From Daphnia pulex (Eukaryota; Arthropoda; Branchiopoda; Diplostraca; Daphniidae): DNA of 64,000 nt. Position numbers and translations under genes: made by a program. Where the stretch lies: contig NC_060020.1 in assembly GCF_021134715.1 (NCBI RefSeq), positions 2,852,001 through 2,916,000 of the forward strand. The letters are read 5' to 3'. This document shows, in pieces, positions 60,955 to 64,000 of the stretch (positions are counted from its first letter, which is position 1; every line of letters begins with the position of its first letter). Below the pieces are notes generated by a model, which was not told where the DNA came from, did not search any database, and worked only from the letters and a program-made list of their open reading frames with translations.

Positions 60955-63155
60955 TCATTCCTTTTCAGTTTTGACTCGATAATATTCCTTTAGTCGTACT
61001 GCGTGAGCTCGGATAAAACCTCCTGCATCCACCGGATCATAGCCTCCATGTTCATCCATTGAAACTAGTTCTTGGTTGTACAATGAATTTTGGCTTCGTC
61101 GTCCCAAAATTCTGACTGCATGTCAAATTTGTAATTGGTTACAGCGATAGTACAGAATGTTCTTTCAACAAACCTTGTCCTTTGAAAAGCGATACACGGA
61201 CAGTCCCGTCAACACACTTCTGGGATGCATCAACGCATTGACGAACGAAATCGAATTCAGGGCTGAACCAAAATCCTGATTTTAAAATGATCTTATGTTA
61301 TCGCATTAGGTTTTTTAAAGTCAATAATACTGTAGATGTACCACAGTAAACCAGGTCGGCCATTTTCTGCTGCAAATTTTGTTTAATCTTTCGAACTTCG
61401 CGGTCCATTGTCAAGGCTTCAAGATCAAGATGTGCCTGGTACAAAACAGTTCCGGCTGGGGTTTCGTAGATCCCTCGGGACTATTTTAAGACGGTGTCAC
61501 ACTCACTTATGTATCTGAAATAGAATTTCGTTTATTTGTTTTACCTTAAGGCCAAGGAATCTGTTTTCTACTATGTCAATACGGCCGACTCCGTGTCGCC
61601 CAGCTATTTCGTTTAAACGCGTGAAAAGGGCCAACGGTTCCGTCACTACTTCGTTCGTTTCAGTATTCCTCAAACTAACTGGGTTGCCTGAAAATAGAAG
61701 TAATAATCAACAACCAGAAAAATTAAGAGTTTCCTTTTTCAAAAAATTTTAACCCTTATCGAAAGTAATCTCCAAAACGGTGGGATCGTTAGGGGATGTC
61801 TCAAGAGCCGAAGTCATTTGGTACAGGGTTTCCGGAGCTTCTTGATCAGGATTCTCCAAAATCCCAGATTCATAGCTTGTTTAAATAAAGCGATGAAAAG
61901 GTAAACCAATAAAAACACAATTGCTTAGGTAATGGAATAACATTTATTTTATTTTTTAGTTTCGAAGAAAACCTGATATGCATTAAGTTTGCATCGCAGC
62001 TCCATGGATTTTTCGGAGTAACTGGTAGTGGGATATTGTTGGCAGCAGAAAATTCAAAAAGAGCCTGCCGGCCGGCAAATCGTGAGAAAAATTCGGGGAG
62101 GCGCCAAGGTGCGATAATCTGGATGACCCACAAATTGTCAAATAGTAAATCCCGTTGTCATTTTTTCAAATAAGGAAAGTAAGTTGATCATGTGAGCATG
62201 ATGACATGGGGAATGGAAGAAAAAAAAGAGAAAGTTGCAATGCCTGGACTGTAGGGTGGAGTGAATAGCAGGCCAGCTCAAATCGGACTTGATCGTTTCC
62301 TTTCCCGGTAGCTCCATGTGAGATGAAATTAGCATTCTCACGAATTGCTGCGCGAACGAGGCCGGAGGCGATGCAAGGACGCGCAAGACTTGTTCCCAAT
62401 AGATATCGGTCTTCGTAAATCAATCCGCCTCTAATGGAAGGCCAAACGTAGTCGTCGATAAAATTTTCGCGCAAATCCTCAATTATAATCTGGAAAACGC
62501 AAAAGAAAGAGAGTGTGCCAAAAAACGAGGACAAGTTCAGCAACGAAAAAGGTATTATGTATGTGCGCAAAAAGTATCAAAGCTAATCGCCAGCTAGTGT
62601 CAATCATTTTCAAATGTCAACTTTTCTTCCGCGGATAAAACGGAAAAAAAAAGAACATTCATTTTCGTCCCGGTGGATCGCTCAAGCAAATTCTGCATCG
62701 CGTTAACAAACAGGTTTTGAATCGGTTCCAATACCCTTATCTTATTGGTCAAGTATGACCTGAATTTCTAACACGCATCACTAGAATTCTAAAGAATCCA
62801 AAAGGAAAATGGAAATGGGTATGCAGAGTATGCTTGACACACCTTTTTGGCTCCTAAATACATCGCTTTCGCTTCTGCGGTGCCAAAGTCTTCGTTTTGT
62901 CCTATATTAGCCTATATTAAATATTTGCAAAATGTTATCATTAACAAAAATATCATGTCAACAAAAATGTTTTTATTTTTTTACGTGCCGGATTTTAGCT
63001 TTAAACAGAAATTATCAAAGTAGAATGTAAGTTTAATTCTACATAATTACCAAATAGCAAATGACATCATATCCTTCCTGAATTAGCCAAACTAAAATGC
63101 AGGAAGTGTCTAGTCCTCCACTGTAAGCCAAGATCACACGCTCATTTTTAGACAT
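60955..63155 (-). CDS. Ass: Argininosuccinate synthase (410 aa)
   Basis: Nine exons in transcript order: 63051-63155, 62843-62911, 62244-62489, 61973-62118, 61754-61875, 61545-61687, 61342-61480, 61174-61275, 60955-61115. Phases agree and the total is 1233 bp. The start [19 protein letters not shown] carries the SGGLDTS pyrophosphate loop. [59 protein letters not shown] and LYNQELVSM follow in the family order. By family knowledge it condenses citrulline and aspartate with ATP to argininosuccinate, in arginine synthesis and the citrulline-NO cycle, in the cytosol. The length matches animal ASS1 (412 aa). Exon 3 ends at CAG before GC rather than GT, implying a GC-AG intron. Confidence 0.96.
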
Positions 63156-64000
63156 TTCTGGAAAATGAATGCTGCTGAAGGATTGAATGTTATTGACAAA
63201 CTAGAAATTTCTGAGAATTGGCGAGCTCTATTACTGTGGTTCGTTTTCACTGAAAAATGTTACTTGCTCTGTGGAATATTTACGTCTAGTAATCAATCTA
63301 CGCATGTCTCGGCTATGATAGTCGTAACTATGTTCTATTGTTTTGAAACTCAATCGAAAGACTTTGGCTCTCTGCTTTTCTTTTTTTAAATTTTACACCG
63401 CACATTATTATTTCTGCCCTGCTTACCTCTAGATTCACAATAGATACCTTTGTTTTTTATTTTTTTATCCCCACATAAGTAGTGTATTGTACAATAAACC
63501 TTTTTCTATGCATTGTTTGATCTTTCATTTGTTACTTTTCTGTTTTACGGCGTACAACTTTTTAAAAAATTTGAACATTATGGGCAACAACGTAGTTTGA
63601 CATACTGCTTGTAGATGGAGTTCCATGCACATTTTTGACGTCTGTGTCTGCTGTAGCTGTCCTGTCACAGCGCCTGAAAACATGTGTGAGCTCTCGTAGC
63701 TACTGTGACTAGAGACACTGTTTATGAATCTTTTGAGTAGTTGATGAGGGTGTTTTTACAGTTCTTTACAAAAAATCAGGAAACATTTTTGCCTTGTAAC
63801 TCAAAAAGTTTGAAAGTCTTAGTTACACACAAGTGGGGGTCAAATTTGTTGTATCATATATTATTGGATCAACATTAGGACCCATTCACATATTTCTATC
63901 ATTTTTCAATACGAGGTAAATTTTTTGAAATGTATACTAATGCATGTTTTGTGTAGTTCAACTTTGCTAAATCTGTCTCTTTGTTTTTGTTTCGTTAATT
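63156..64000. other. Upstream flank of argininosuccinate synthase
   Basis: No coding signal is recognised on either strand up to the window end. The part next to 63156 must hold the synthase 5' UTR and promoter; I see no clear TATA box. Confidence 0.5.

Noticed and set aside
1..64000. CRISPR arrays, bacterial operons, rRNA or intact transposons
   Set aside because: No regularly spaced repeats, no transposase or reverse-transcriptase frames and no rRNA segments were recognised; gene structure is that of an intron-rich animal.

Overview
The window is eukaryotic, with arthropod genes whose coding sequence is split by many short introns (often 60-120 bp, canonical GT-AG). Gene content (an allatotropin-receptor-type GPCR, secreted clip-like/CUB proteins, Pumilio, FATP), compact spacing and AT-rich intergenic DNA suggest a branchiopod crustacean such as Daphnia. 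That assignment is inference from family knowledge; no database was searched. I built gene models by joining exons by hand, checking that splice phases agree and that the protein stays open.

Layout: (1) 1-6200, no gene supported. (2) 6201-22150 (+), a neuropeptide GPCR of the allatotropin/orexin-receptor type with a 7.7-kb first coding intron and two alternative last exons giving different cytoplasmic tails. (3) 24569-24941 (+), a small secreted, basic peptide precursor. (4) 26241-31818 (-), two tandem 411-aa secreted CUB-domain proteins with identical 10-exon structures inside a duplicated unit of about 3.4 kb. (5) 34390-38542 (+), a fatty acid transport protein (acyl-CoA synthetase family) with a pair of 202-bp exons that look mutually exclusive. 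(6) 39623-48016 (+), Pumilio, with two alternative N-terminal starts and a long 3' UTR. (7) 50206-52392 (-), FIP1, head to head across 336 bp with (8) 52729-55972 (+), XAB2/SYF1. (9) 56278-59517 (-), a cluster of small secreted peptide genes, two intact and a third that looks broken or incompletely resolved. (10) 60297-60620 (+), an aromatic/Gly-rich secreted peptide ending in an amidation-type Gly-Arg. (11) 60955-63155 (-), argininosuccinate synthase, with one probable GC-AG intron.

RNA-processing genes dominate the middle of the window: Pumilio (3'-UTR repression), FIP1 (3'-end formation) and XAB2 (splicing). FIP1 and XAB2 probably share a promoter. The small secreted peptides and the CUB proteins form a second class: short or compact genes with clear TATA boxes, as expected for inducible or tissue-specific secreted products. 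The most novel material is the set of unrecognised small peptide genes and the two alternative-exon pairs (GPCR tail, FATP).
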